Notes under the pieces: generated by a model | Told to the model about the DNA's origin: nothing | Databases searched by the model: none | Seen by the model: the letters and a program-made list of their open reading frames with translations, nothing else | Shown here: one piece after another, positions 17,179-26,641 of the stretch | How positions within the stretch are numbered: position 1 is the first letter of the stretch | How the letters are laid out: each line of letters begins with the position of its first letter | Position numbers and translations under genes: made by a program | NCBI RefSeq assembly: GCF_020832325.1 | Contig: NZ_JAFIEU010000041.1 | Coordinates: forward strand, 1 to 34,468 | DNA: 34,468 nt | Direction: 5' to 3' | Source of the DNA: Lunatimonas sp. | Lineage (GTDB): Bacteria; Bacteroidota; Bacteroidia; Cytophagales; Cyclobacteriaceae

Positions 17179-17215
17179 TATCTTTGTTTTGTAAGGAAAA
17201 ATATTTGTATCTTTG
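17179..17215 (+). promoter_or_regulatory. two identical TATCTTTG promoter boxes
   Basis: TATCTTTG occurs at 17179-17186 and again at 17208-17215. Both are exact TAnnTTTG elements, 29 bp apart, preceded by AT-rich DNA with TTTG and TTTT blocks. Either or both could start transcription of the DUF4421 gene. The second box itself is preceded by TTTG at 17204-17207. Confidence 0.55.
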
Positions 17216-17348
17216 TACCGGGTGATTAAGCAACTTTTTCTACTAGTTATTTTTCTTTGGAATTTGGATGGAGGGAACATTGAATTAACTTTTTTCACCT
17301 CCAAATTTTTTATCCACGCGCTCATCTTGATTTAAAATCTTTTCCTTT

Positions 17349-18401
17349 ATGTACCTTTATACCATGAACAGCTATTTTTTCTGCCTTTTATTCGTACTGC
17401 TTTTCGTTTTGCCTGCCGCCCCTGCTCGGTGCCAAAATGATACTCTAAATCTTTACTACGAAGCTTTTCCAGAGAAAATTACCAGTCGGTACTATTTCTC
17501 CAGAAAGTATACAGCGCTGGAGATGAGAGACCCGGGGACTGGCAACAGGTATCGGTTTGAACCTAATTCCACCCTGAATATGGGAGTGGGAGCTACCTAT
17601 CAGAACCTCACGCTGAACTTGGCCTATGGGTTCGGATTCTTGAATCCGGATTTGGGACAGGGGGACAGCAAATACCTGGACCTACAGGCCCACATGTACC
17701 CCAAAAAATTTGTCATTGACTTTTTTGGGCAGTTCTACCGAGGTTACCACGTAGATGGACAGGAATCTGCTGTTTATGGTCCGAATCGTTTCGTGGTCCT
17801 ACCAGATATGAGCATCCGAAAAATAGGAGCTTCCGTTCAATATTTATTTAATGGGGATAAACTTTCTCTAAGAGCCGCCTTTCTGCAAAATGAATGGCAG
17901 AAAAAGTCTGCTGCCAGCATGCTCCTTGGTTTTGAAATGTATGGAGGACAAGCTTCCAACGAAGAAGGTCTGCTCCATCCGCTACTATTGAATCAGCCTG
18001 GTGGACGTTTCGAGCAAATACGCTTTTTTGAGTTTGGTCCAAACGTGGGCTATGTGGGTACCTTGGTCATCGCAAAACATTTCTTTCTGACTGGGTCCGT
18101 AAGCAGTAACCTAGGTGTAGGTTACCTTTCTTCCCTGGATCGGGGAGATCAAATAGCCTCCTGGCAGCTAAACCCCAATTTGTTTCTAAGGGGATTTGCG
18201 GGCTACAACAACAAAACCTGGTCGGTTAATGTAAACTATGTCCTCAACCAAGTACGTCTGCCGAATACTGCTGGATTGAACCCCGCCCTTTTCACGGGAA
18301 ATTACCGTTTTAATTTAATTTACCGGTTTGTTCCGGGACCTCGGATTAGCAGGCATTTACAGTGGTTTGATCGGCTGCGAGAGTCGGTGCAGAAAGGATA
18401 A
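17349..18401 (+). CDS. DUF4421 family outer-membrane barrel protein
   Basis: This 350-aa protein begins with a signal peptide (FFCLLFVLLFVLPAAPARC, then QNDTLN). ATGs at 17349 and 17364 are both possible starts. The mature part matches DUF4421 in pattern: YYFSRKYTALEMRD, NSTLNMGVGATYQNLTLNLAYG, a DFFGQFYRGYH block, and repeated amphipathic strands to the C-terminus (YRFNLIYRFV). The last residues after the barrel are charged. Such proteins are predicted outer-membrane barrels of unknown role in Bacteroidota. It is monocistronic, about 130 bp after a doubled promoter box. Confidence 0.8.
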   Translation: MYLYTMNSYFFCLLFVLLFVLPAAPARCQNDTLNLYYEAFPEKITSRYYFSRKYTALEMRDPGTGNRYRFEPNSTLNMGVGATYQNLTLNLAYGFGFLNPDLGQGDSKYLDLQAHMYPKKFVIDFFGQFYRGYHVDGQESAVYGPNRFVVLPDMSIRKIGASVQYLFNGDKLSLRAAFLQNEWQKKSAASMLLGFEMYGGQASNEEGLLHPLLLNQPGGRFEQIRFFEFGPNVGYVGTLVIAKHFFLTGSVSSNLGVGYLSSLDRGDQIASWQLNPNLFLRGFAGYNNKTWSVNVNYVLNQVRLPNTAGLNPALFTGNYRFNLIYRFVPGPRISRHLQWFDRLRESVQKG

Positions 18402-18615
18402 ACTCCCTGAAATTGAGCGTACTTTGAAAAAATATCTCCTATCTTTTTCATTTCTTATTTTTCAACGTTGACCGCCACTGGCTAACACTTTTTCAACCAA
18501 AATAACATTCTGTTAACATTCTATTTACAATAGCTTAAAACAATCCTTCCAGGCTACGTGGATATTTAACCTCAAAGATTTATTTTTTTCAAAATTTTTG
18601 CCTGTTATTAGTGGT

Positions 18616-18642
18616 ATGAATATTTCCTTTATTAGTATTCAT
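18616..18642 (+). promoter_or_regulatory. inverted repeat ATGAATA-N13-TATTCAT before susC
   Basis: A perfect 7-bp inverted repeat with a 13-nt AT-rich spacer lies 36 bp before the SusC start, in a 277-bp gap that is otherwise AT-rich. It could be an operator or an mRNA hairpin near the ribosome-binding region. No TAnnTTTG box stands out here. Confidence 0.3.
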
Positions 18643-18677
18643 CCTAGGTCATATTATTTAACCATACCAGATGTTTT

Positions 18678-21600
18678 ATGGGAAAACACTTTACACTTGC
18701 TAAAAAGCCGTTCGGTATCGCATGTATTGCGCTGTTCTGCTTGTTTTGTCTATCGGAATCCTACGCCCAAAGCAGGCGGATATCCGGAAAGGTAACTTCA
18801 AAAGAGGAGACGATGGGAATTCCCGGCGTCAACGTACTCATCAAGGGTACGCAGGTAGGTACTGCGACGAATATCGATGGGGACTTCTCCCTGGACGTGC
18901 CGGACAACAACACCGTACTTATCTTTTCCTACATCGGTTTCCAAAATCAGGAAGTCACCGTAGGAAACCGGTCGGTGATCAATGTGGAACTTGTCCAAGA
19001 CGAAGGTACCCTGGGTGAGGTAGTTGTTACTGCCTTGGGTATACGCCGGGAGGAAATATCCCTAGGCTATTCCATCGAACGGGTGGGAGGAGACGAAATG
19101 ACACGGGTGGCACAGGAGAGCTTTTTGAATGCCATGGCAGGAAAAGTGGCTGGCGCCACCATCAGTAGCACGGGAGGAACTGGATCCTCTGTCAGCATGG
19201 TGATCCGGGGTGCCACTTCCCTGAGTTCCGACAACCAGCCCCTGTTTGTGGTAGATGGGGTGCCAATTGCGAATACATTGAACAATGTGTCATCCATCGG
19301 AAATGAAAACCGGGTGGATTATGGGAATGCCATTTCGGGTCTAAATCCCGATGACATCGCAGAAATCACCATATTGAAAGGCCCCAGTGCGGCCGCCTTG
19401 TATGGATCACGTGCCGGTAATGGCGTGGTATTGATCACCACCAAAAGTGGAAAAGTGGATAGACTGACCGTAAATGTAAGCTCTAACACCGTTTTTGATG
19501 TTCCCTTTAAATTCCTGAAGTGGCACTCTCGGTTTGGATCTGGTCAGTTTTCGGCCATTCCACCCGATATCAGCGGAAGTCCTTTGACGAATCCTTTCGG
19601 GGCGCTGGTACAGGAAAACGTCAACGCGGCTTTCGGTGCCGAGTTGGACCGAGGCTATATGGCACCTCAGTGGAATAGCCCATTGGATGAACAGGGCCGT
19701 CCCATTCCCATGGAATTGGTTTCTCACCCGAATAATGTGCAGAACTTTATGCAAACGGGAATCACGACTACCAACGGCTTCTCGGTATCTAACAGCACGG
19801 CTTCGATGAACTACCGTATTTCCTACGGTAACATGCAAAATAGAGGCATCATACCCAATGCGGATCTGTTCCGAAATACCCTGAACATCAACTCCTCGGT
19901 AAAGATGAACGATAAGCTTACCCTAAGCACCAACTTGGACGTGAGCCGAAACAATTCCAATAACCGGCCTGCCGGCGAGCGAGGTACCAACCCCTTGCAA
20001 TGGGTGTACGAAACGTCGCCGCACATCAATATCCTAGACTTGAAGGACTATTGGATGCCAGGTCAGGAAGGATTGCAGCAGCGCAGCCCGGATGCGAGTT
20101 TCCCAACCCGCACGATCAACAACCCCTATTTCTTAGCCTATGAAGTCAACAATAGCTTTACCCGAGATAGGGTGTTTGGAAACATCAAAGCAGATTGGCA
20201 AATTTCTCCCAGCTTTAGTGCCTTTGCCCGCTACGCATTGGATACCTATAGCGAAACCCGGGAAAGTAAAATTGCGAACAGCTATACGCAAGAGTTATTC
20301 GGTGCGTATGGAATTACAGAACTGCATGGCTTTGAAAGCAACGCGGACTTCTTGGTGTCTTACAACAAGGATGTGAACAACTTCGGCATCACGCTGTCAG
20401 GCGGTGGAAATATGCGCTACCAAAATGGCAGCAACATGACTGTGGCTTCCCGACCTGGAGGTGGTTTGATCGTGCCAGGTGTGTACACCATACAGAATAT
20501 TGCCCAAGACAATGTACAGTATTCCAATGCACGTTTTGAGCGGGGAATCAACAGCTTGTATGCACTGGCCAACCTGTCCTACAAGGACATGATCTACCTG
20601 GATCTGACGGCCCGTAACGACTGGTCCAGTACACTGCCCAATGCCGATCCGTATTTCTATCCATCGGCTTCCCTGAGCTTGCTGGTCAATGAAATGGTGA
20701 ATTTGCCCAGTTCAATAAGTCTCTTCAAACTTCGGGGCGGATATGCCCAGGTTGGTAACGACGCCGACCCTTATCGCTTGATTGCCATGCTCTCCAACGC
20801 AGGTGCCTGGGGAAATCTACCTCGTTTGACCTTGCCATCTACCCTTCTGAATCCGACCTTAAAGCCGGAGATTGCAAGCTCCTATGAAGCCGGTCTGGAT
20901 ATGCAGCTATTTAACGGCCGAGTACGTTTTGCCGGTACCTACTACGTGATGGAAAATGAAAACCAGATCCTTAGCACGTTACTGCCCCCGTCTACGGGCT
21001 ATACCAGTAAGAGCATCAACGCGGGCCTTCTGCGGAGCAGGGGAATCGAGTTGACCTTAGGTTCTACCATCGTGGAAAACAGAAACTGGCGTTGGGATTT
21101 GAATCTGAACCTGACCAGAAACCGAACCCGCATCCTAGAGCTATCGGATGACCTGCCGTTTTACACGCTTTGGACGGACGCCCGAGGCGGTGCATGGACC
21201 TACGTAGGCGACGAAATCGGCGATATCTACGATGCGCAGGTGATCACGGTCGAAGATCCCAACTCTCCCTATTTTGGTTTCCCTATCCTGAACCCCCAGA
21301 GTGGCAAATGGCAGGACGTGGCTGCCCAAAATACCCGAAACAAAATCGGAAATTTCAATCCTAGGTTTATCCTAGGAGGCCAAAGTGCTCTTTCATACAA
21401 AAACTTCCACTTGAACTTTACCTTTGACTGGAGAAATGGGGGCGACTTTGTTTCCCAAACTTACCGATGGGGTGAAGAACACGGCCGCTCTCAGATCTTC
21501 TTGGATAAGTTGATCAACCCAGGCGATATGCAGGGAAGAGAGCTTAGGGATTACCTGATTGCTAACAAGGACCAAATGATCCTAATGAACGGCAACAACT

Positions 21601-22112
21601 TCCCGCTTGTGGGTGGGCCTACACCTGAATTCAACGGTTACCCCTTTACGTTTGGACCATTTACACTTCCTTACGGTGGGGTATTTATCCCAGGTGTTTA
21701 TGCCACTGCATTTGACGAGAATGGCAACCCGACCGAGTTTGCCGAGAATTTAGGTGAAAACATCGGCCAGCCCGGTGGTACCGTGACCATGCCTTTCGCA
21801 GGAAGTACCGCTTGGAGCTTTACCAGAGCCTTCCTGTATCCAGCATCCTTTGTAAAGCTTCGGGAAGTGTCCTTCGGAATGGATCTTCCTGCCCGTATTA
21901 CCAGTGCCCTGAAAATGCAAAACCTGAACTTCTCGGTGTATAGCCGAAACATCATCCTGTGGACGGCGGCCAAAATCAACATCGATCCCGAGATGGCCTT
22001 CCAGCCGCAGGCAGGCGTCCAAGCGGGTACGCAGTTTAAGCAAGGTATCGAACGCTGGAATGTCAACCCATGGGTGATGCCGATCGGTTTCAAAGTAAAT
22101 GCTACCTTTTAA
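18678..22112 (+). CDS. SusC/RagA family TonB-linked outer-membrane transporter
   Basis: This 1144-aa transporter has a signal peptide (IACIALFCLFCLSESYA, cut before QSRR). A carboxypeptidase-regulatory-like domain (about 33-115) carries ISGKVTSKEETMGIPGVNV and FSYIGFQNQEV. A TonB-box-like GEVVVTALG and the plug domain (about 130-245: NAMAGKVAGATI, VIRGATSL, PLFVVDGVPI, ILKGPSAAALYGSRAGNGVV) follow, then a large barrel. No N-terminal STN signalling domain is present, so no anti-sigma partner is expected. It imports a large ligand together with the SusD partner that starts 20 bp downstream. The ligand cannot be read from sequence. Confidence 0.96.
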   Translation: MGKHFTLAKKPFGIACIALFCLFCLSESYAQSRRISGKVTSKEETMGIPGVNVLIKGTQVGTATNIDGDFSLDVPDNNTVLIFSYIGFQNQEVTVGNRSVINVELVQDEGTLGEVVVTALGIRREEISLGYSIERVGGDEMTRVAQESFLNAMAGKVAGATISSTGGTGSSVSMVIRGATSLSSDNQPLFVVDGVPIANTLNNVSSIGNENRVDYGNAISGLNPDDIAEITILKGPSAAALYGSRAGNGVVLITTKSGKVDRLTVNVSSNTVFDVPFKFLKWHSRFGSGQFSAIPPDISGSPLTNPFGALVQENVNAAFGAELDRGYMAPQWNSPLDEQGRPIPMELVSHPNNVQNFMQTGITTTNGFSVSNSTASMNYRISYGNMQNRGIIPNADLFRNTLNINSSVKMNDKLTLSTNLDVSRNNSNNRPAGERGTNPLQWVYETSPHINILDLKDYWMPGQEGLQQRSPDASFPTRTINNPYFLAYEVNNSFTRDRVFGNIKADWQISPSFSAFARYALDTYSETRESKIANSYTQELFGAYGITELHGFESNADFLVSYNKDVNNFGITLSGGGNMRYQNGSNMTVASRPGGGLIVPGVYTIQNIAQDNVQYSNARFERGINSLYALANLSYKDMIYLDLTARNDWSSTLPNADPYFYPSASLSLLVNEMVNLPSSISLFKLRGGYAQVGNDADPYRLIAMLSNAGAWGNLPRLTLPSTLLNPTLKPEIASSYEAGLDMQLFNGRVRFAGTYYVMENENQILSTLLPPSTGYTSKSINAGLLRSRGIELTLGSTIVENRNWRWDLNLNLTRNRTRILELSDDLPFYTLWTDARGGAWTYVGDEIGDIYDAQVITVEDPNSPYFGFPILNPQSGKWQDVAAQNTRNKIGNFNPRFILGGQSALSYKNFHLNFTFDWRNGGDFVSQTYRWGEEHGRSQIFLDKLINPGDMQGRELRDYLIANKDQMILMNGNNFPLVGGPTPEFNGYPFTFGPFTLPYGGVFIPGVYATAFDENGNPTEFAENLGENIGQPGGTVTMPFAGSTAWSFTRAFLYPASFVKLREVSFGMDLPARITSALKMQNLNFSVYSRNIILWTAAKINIDPEMAFQPQAGVQAGTQFKQGIERWNVNPWVMPIGFKVNATF

Positions 22113-22132
22113 TCATCCGGTCACAACATAAA

Positions 22133-23803
22133 ATGAGATATTGTATGACTCTGAAAAATATAACTTTCAAACTCTTAGGGCTGGTAATGATCTTTACCGT
22201 ATCGTGTCAGGAAAGCCTGATGGATATGAACGTGGACCCAAATGCCGCAAATCCGGCGACCACAAACCCTAACTTGGTGCTCTCTACCGTGCTCACTGAA
22301 GCAGGAAAAACCATCGTAAACCTCGGCTATGGAGATATCGCTGGCGTAATGCAGCATACCCAAAAAGACGGCTGGGCCGGTGGACACAATCTGTACGACT
22401 GGAACCGAAACAATAGCTGGGCCGGGTACTACGGTATCCTTCGAAACAATCAGTTTGTGTATGACCGTTCCGTAGAGCTTGGTTTCGAGTTGCAGCAAGG
22501 TGTCACCTTGGTGATGAAATCGATGATGTTTGGTCTGATCACCGATCTCTGGGGAGATGCTCCGTATTCCATGGCGCTGAAAGGCACCGAGGGGACTCCC
22601 GAAGCAACCTTCCCTGTATTCGATACCCAAGAAACCATTTACCGGGGTATCCTGGAGGACTTGGAGCGCGCCAATCAGCTGCTTTCTAAGCCACGTAGCG
22701 AGTACAACAGCACCATTCAAGGTGCCGATGTGTACTACAACGGCGATCCAGCCAAATGGAGAAGGCTTGCCAATTCACTCAAGCTACGGTACCTCATGCG
22801 GGTTTCCGACAAGCTCCCTGATTTTGCCAAGCAGGGTATTGAGGCCATCATGGCCAATCCCGCCCAATATCCGATCATCACGACTCCGGCAGACGATGCT
22901 TCCATGGGCTTTGCGGGGATCAGCAACGACACTTCGTGGCCTAACAATACTCGTTTTGATGCCAACGAAAGCAACTACCGGCGCATTAAGATGTGTGCCA
23001 CCTTGGTAGAATCGCTGCGCTCCAAAAACGATCCCCGAATAGGTGTTTGGGCAAATCGGGTACAAATACCCTTGGTAGTAGATGAGAACCTGCCTGCCGG
23101 AACAGACCGTATTGAAAATGGGCGAAGACTGCTTTCTCCAGATGTATTGGTAGCCCGAAACATAGACATCAATGACATCAACCAGAATGCCGACTACGTG
23201 GGTATTCCGCCCGCGATCCCAGGCCCTCAGGTTTTCAACATGAGCCCAGATGCCAATCAAGCATCATTTAACCCCCATGTATCCTGGTTAAATGACATCT
23301 ATCGTGCAGCTTCCGGTCCCCTGTTGCGATCCAGAATCCTTTCTGCTTCCGAAGTGCATTTCATTCTCGCCGAGGCAGCGCTAAAGGGTTGGTCAGTGGG
23401 AAACACGGCCGAAGCACACTACAATGCGGCCATTCAGGCATCTTTCACTACTTGGGGCATTGCCAATCAGGCAGCGGCATACCTGGCCCAGGAAAATGTA
23501 CGCTTTGACGGTACGCTAAAGCAGCTCATCGAGCAAAAGTGGATTGCATCTTGGACATCAGCGGCCGAGTCTTGGTTTGACTTCCGACGAACCGGGTACC
23601 CTGAGCTGCAAGCAGGTCCCTTTGCCATCCGGACCGTGCTGCCTGTAAGGTACTACTACATGATCGATGAAGAAAACCTCAATCAGGTCAATACACACGC
23701 CGCCATGGACCGGCTCCAGCAGACCAATTTCTCCCAAGTCGATGGACTTAACAGTGCTTGGTCTAAACCTTGGGTAATCCAGGGGACCAATAAACCTTGG
23801 TGA
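22133..23803 (+). CDS. SusD/RagB family outer-membrane lipoprotein
   Basis: This 556-aa lipoprotein has a lipobox in GLVMIFTVSC, with lipidation on the Cys and QESLMDMNVDPN after it. This is the SusD-like family-2 start (DMNVDPNAANPATTNPN). TPR-like helices and the C-terminal AAESWFDFRRTGYPEL and LPVRYYY blocks are characteristic. The frame stays open to 22070, overlapping susC, but the signal peptide requires a start at 22133 (or the in-frame ATG at 22145). It forms the lid of the SusCD import pair and binds the ligand at the cell surface. A terminator follows. Confidence 0.95.
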   Translation: MRYCMTLKNITFKLLGLVMIFTVSCQESLMDMNVDPNAANPATTNPNLVLSTVLTEAGKTIVNLGYGDIAGVMQHTQKDGWAGGHNLYDWNRNNSWAGYYGILRNNQFVYDRSVELGFELQQGVTLVMKSMMFGLITDLWGDAPYSMALKGTEGTPEATFPVFDTQETIYRGILEDLERANQLLSKPRSEYNSTIQGADVYYNGDPAKWRRLANSLKLRYLMRVSDKLPDFAKQGIEAIMANPAQYPIITTPADDASMGFAGISNDTSWPNNTRFDANESNYRRIKMCATLVESLRSKNDPRIGVWANRVQIPLVVDENLPAGTDRIENGRRLLSPDVLVARNIDINDINQNADYVGIPPAIPGPQVFNMSPDANQASFNPHVSWLNDIYRAASGPLLRSRILSASEVHFILAEAALKGWSVGNTAEAHYNAAIQASFTTWGIANQAAAYLAQENVRFDGTLKQLIEQKWIASWTSAAESWFDFRRTGYPELQAGPFAIRTVLPVRYYYMIDEENLNQVNTHAAMDRLQQTNFSQVDGLNSAWSKPWVIQGTNKPW

Positions 23804-23825
23804 TCGCCCTTGGCAACCAGTATCA

Positions 23826-23860
23826 AAGAGGTGTGGAGGGTCTTTCCACACCTCTTTTTG
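23826..23860 (+). terminator. rho-independent terminator after susCD
   Basis: AAGAGGTGTGGA and TCCACACCTCTT form a 12-bp stem with a short loop, followed by TTTTTG. It separates susCD from the hydrolase at 23896, which then needs its own promoter or read-through. TAATTTTA at 23873-23880 is a possible -7 box. Confidence 0.9.
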
Positions 23861-23895
23861 CGTTACAAAGTGTAATTTTAAATCCGCCATTATCC

Positions 23896-25161
23896 ATGAA
23901 ATCCAATACCTCAAGATTCATTTTTTTACTATTCTTGGCAGCCCTGCTGTCCTTCCAAACCTCGGCACAAGATCTCCGGGTAGGAACTGCCCTTCGGGTC
24001 ATCACACCCGATCCCTTGCTGCCCGTCTCGGGCGGCGTGGGTATCCCCAAGCCAGCAACCGAGAAAAAGGGAGATCTCTTCGCCCGCGCCGCGGTATTTG
24101 AGCAAGGCAATGAACGCTTTGCCCTGGTGGTGGTGGACAACCTAGGTTGGCCGGCGGTGTTGGCAGACAAGTCCCGCACATTGATAACAGGGATAAAGCC
24201 GGAAAATGTACTGATCGCTGCCACCCACACCCACAGCGCGCCGGATGCCTACGCCTTTGCCGATGAGTCCGGAAAACATGGGGCCGACCTGGATTACCTG
24301 GATTGGTGCACGCGACAGATTGCCGATGCAGTCAATGAAGCGGTAACCAAACTGACACCGGCCAAGCTGAAAATAGCCTATGGAGAGGCACAGGGAAAAA
24401 TAGCGTACAACTACTACGCTCCGATGCTCTACGACCCTAACTGTGGCGTGATACAGGCACTGGACGCAAACGGCAAAGTGCTGCTCACTCTGATCAATTA
24501 TGCCCTCCATCCAGAGGTAATAGGCAACGGACGTGGCATATTAAGCCCGGATGTTTGCGGACCTCTGTACGATCGGATAGAGGAAAAGGCCGGGGGTATG
24601 GCCCTCTTTGTGAATGGAGCCCTAGGAGGCATGGTGACGGCCGACAACCGACGGGAAAACGGTCAGGAAGCCAACGACTACGAGGAATGCAAACGCATCG
24701 GGTATCTCCTCGCCGATGAAACTTTACGTATCGTAGGCGATGCTCCCATCGCCTCAAGTAATGACTTGTTTGTAACTTCCAAACAGATCGAAATTGCCAT
24801 CGAGTCTCCCCTGATGAAATTTATTTTGGAAAGCTCTCCTTTGGGCCATGGACAACGGGGTTCCGAAACCATAAAGACACAGCTTAACTTGATCAACCTC
24901 GGGCCCGCCCAGTTTGTGACCATACCCGGAGAGGCTCTCCCCAATATCGGCTACTACCTGAAGCGGAATATGCCCACAAAGTATCCGTTTTTACTCGGCC
25001 TCTGCAACGATGCCTTTGGATACTTCCTGACCAAGGTGGATTTTGATAGCTTTAAGCGGTACGAATACATCACGCGCACTAGCCTAGGAGAGATGTCAGG
25101 CGAAACCGTTATGCAGGGCATTCTCGAACTGGTAGACCAATCTCCCCAACCCGCTCAGTAG
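23896..25161 (+). CDS. secreted neutral/alkaline ceramidase-family hydrolase
   Basis: This 421-aa protein has a signal peptide (FIFLLFLAALLSFQTSA, cut before QDLRVG). Zinc-site features of the neutral ceramidase N-terminal family are present: AATHTHSAP (H111, H113), NYALHPEVI, a GILSPDVCG serine region, ALFVNGALGG, and PGEALPNIG. It is shorter than full ceramidases (about 650-700 aa) and lacks their C-terminal Ig-like domain. Many such short homologues in Bacteroidota have unknown substrates, so ceramide hydrolysis is only possible. It follows susCD and precedes a DUF6340 lipoprotein. The start at 23896 is set by the signal peptide. Confidence 0.85.
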   Translation: MKSNTSRFIFLLFLAALLSFQTSAQDLRVGTALRVITPDPLLPVSGGVGIPKPATEKKGDLFARAAVFEQGNERFALVVVDNLGWPAVLADKSRTLITGIKPENVLIAATHTHSAPDAYAFADESGKHGADLDYLDWCTRQIADAVNEAVTKLTPAKLKIAYGEAQGKIAYNYYAPMLYDPNCGVIQALDANGKVLLTLINYALHPEVIGNGRGILSPDVCGPLYDRIEEKAGGMALFVNGALGGMVTADNRRENGQEANDYEECKRIGYLLADETLRIVGDAPIASSNDLFVTSKQIEIAIESPLMKFILESSPLGHGQRGSETIKTQLNLINLGPAQFVTIPGEALPNIGYYLKRNMPTKYPFLLGLCNDAFGYFLTKVDFDSFKRYEYITRTSLGEMSGETVMQGILELVDQSPQPAQ

Positions 25162-25223
25162 GAAATTTGCTCGAAAGGGTTGTAAATTGCGGGATCTATA
25201 CCATTTGTCCACATTTAGACGCA

Positions 25224-26282
25224 GTGAAGGCTTTCCGATCCCGGCTATTGTACACCTTGGTGGCTTTGGCCTGGTGCAATTCCTGCACCAAAAATGTTTC
25301 CCTTACCCGGCTGGCTCCGGCGGAAATCAACATTCCCACTCACGTGCAGCGCCTGCTGATCCTGGATCGGACGGAACCTGAAAGTAGGGGGGTAGCGATC
25401 ATCGAAGGCATACTTACCGGCGAGGCTCCCTTTGAGGTGAAAAATACCATAGAAGCCACCTTGGCTACCGTGCAACAAGAGCTCAACACCTCCCCGCGGT
25501 ATGAGGTGATCCGGGCTCGGGAGCGGCTGAAGGGCGGGCTTTTCAGCCAACAGTTCCCGCAACCCCTTACCTGGGAGCAAATCGATGCGCTTTGCTCCGC
25601 TTATGGGTCCGATGGCGTGCTGGCACTGGAGAAATTTTCTTCGGATTTTGTAGTGACGGACAAGAAGGCACGGGTTAAGAAAACGGTGGGCGAAGGCAAA
25701 GACGCCGCCACGGTGGAAGTGGACGGAATCTATGCGGAGGGCGTGGCGCAGGTGCAGGTGGGTTTCCGCTTTTATGATCCTGTCAACCGAAATATCGCCG
25801 ATCAAGTGGACGTCAGCAAGACCAACCTGTGGTCTGCCGAAGCGGAAACCCGTGCGCAGGCCTTGGCACTGATGATCGACAAGGTGCGGGCCACGCAGCT
25901 CGTAGGGCAAATGGCCGGTGCCGCCTACGCAAGAAGGGTGGCTCCCATGTACCTGACTATCAGCCGTACGTTCTTTCATAAGAGTAAGACCAATCCTGCA
26001 CTGGCATACGGAGCCCGATTGGCAGAGGTAAACAAGTGGGAGGAGGCCATGGATGCGTGGACCACAGCGTTGGATGGTTACAACGATGAGAAAACCGCTG
26101 CAATGCTTGCCTATAACCTGGCAATAGGCCATGAGGTGCTGGGCAATCTGGAACTGGCGCAAGATTGGGCCGGCCTTGCCTACACCCGGTATGGCCTGAA
26201 AAAGGGGCGAACCTATGCCAATGACCTGACCAGGCAACTCCTAGCTGCCGAACAGGTACGGCAGCAGCTTGCTGAGGAATGA
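25224..26282 (+). CDS. DUF6340 family lipoprotein with TPR-like C-terminus
   Basis: This is a lipoprotein of about 352 aa. From the GTG at 25224 it reads MKAFRSRLLYTLVALAWCNSC, a proper lipoprotein signal with lipidation likely at the second Cys. A TTG at 25167 would add 19 residues that spoil the signal. The N-terminal half (ISRPAEINIP-type start, RLLILDRTEPE, IEGILTGE, DGVLALEKFSSDF) is the DUF6340 core. The C-terminal helices (EEAMDAWTTALDGYNDEKTAAMLAYNLAIGHEVLGNLELAQDWA) form TPR-like repeats. It lies 62 bp after the ceramidase-like gene with no terminator between, so it is probably co-transcribed. Its role is unknown. Confidence 0.8.
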   Translation: MKAFRSRLLYTLVALAWCNSCTKNVSLTRLAPAEINIPTHVQRLLILDRTEPESRGVAIIEGILTGEAPFEVKNTIEATLATVQQELNTSPRYEVIRARERLKGGLFSQQFPQPLTWEQIDALCSAYGSDGVLALEKFSSDFVVTDKKARVKKTVGEGKDAATVEVDGIYAEGVAQVQVGFRFYDPVNRNIADQVDVSKTNLWSAEAETRAQALALMIDKVRATQLVGQMAGAAYARRVAPMYLTISRTFFHKSKTNPALAYGARLAEVNKWEEAMDAWTTALDGYNDEKTAAMLAYNLAIGHEVLGNLELAQDWAGLAYTRYGLKKGRTYANDLTRQLLAAEQVRQQLAEE

Positions 26283-26308
26283 CCGGTTTCTTCATAGAAA
26301 CAGGTAGA

Positions 26309-26488
26309 TGTCAGGGCTAACGCCCCTCATTTTTGCATTGTTTTGACTACTAAGATTTCAGGGCTACGCCCCTAGGGTTGATCGAAGACTTTGCGACAGT
26401 TTTTTTTGATTCCTGATTGAAACGACGGAGACGAACTCATTCCCTCTTTTTTCTTTGCGTCTTGGCGCATTTGCGTGAGCTTCTTTTT
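26309..26488. repeat. REP-like dispersed repeat, copy 1
   Basis: A block of about 180 bp is clearly homologous to 28618-28800. Each copy contains two GC-rich mini-palindromes, AGGGCTAACGCCCCT (26313-26327) and AGGGCTACGCCCCT (26360-26373). TTTGCGACAG, a T-run and TGATT, GAAACGA, and a CTTTGCGTCTT...TTGCGTGA segment follow. It resembles the REP/BIME elements that accompany RAYT transposases in Bacteroidota. It has no coding potential. The remaining gap to 26642 carries an inverted repeat CCACTACA (26503-26510)/TGTAGTGG (26560-26567). Confidence 0.8.
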
Positions 26489-26641
26489 TCCCGGATATCC
26501 TGCCACTACAAATGGCTTGACGAATTTTGCGTTATTCAAAGAAGGAAAAGACAACCGGGTGTAGTGGATACAACACCGAGTCTGATTTGGGATACGCTTG
26601 TAATATCTGCCAAAATATACGAGATTTAAGAGATAAACGGA

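Noticed and set aside
25245-26237. 330-codon minus-strand frame opposite the DUF6340 gene
   Set aside because: It is antisense to a lipoprotein gene with clear signal and domain pattern; the composition (His/Gly/Arg/Pro rich) is typical of antisense shadows.
26417-26629. 70-codon plus-strand frame with a hydrophobic start
   Set aside because: It starts within the repeat copy, and its early residues come from the repeat's GCGTCTT...GCGTGA segment.
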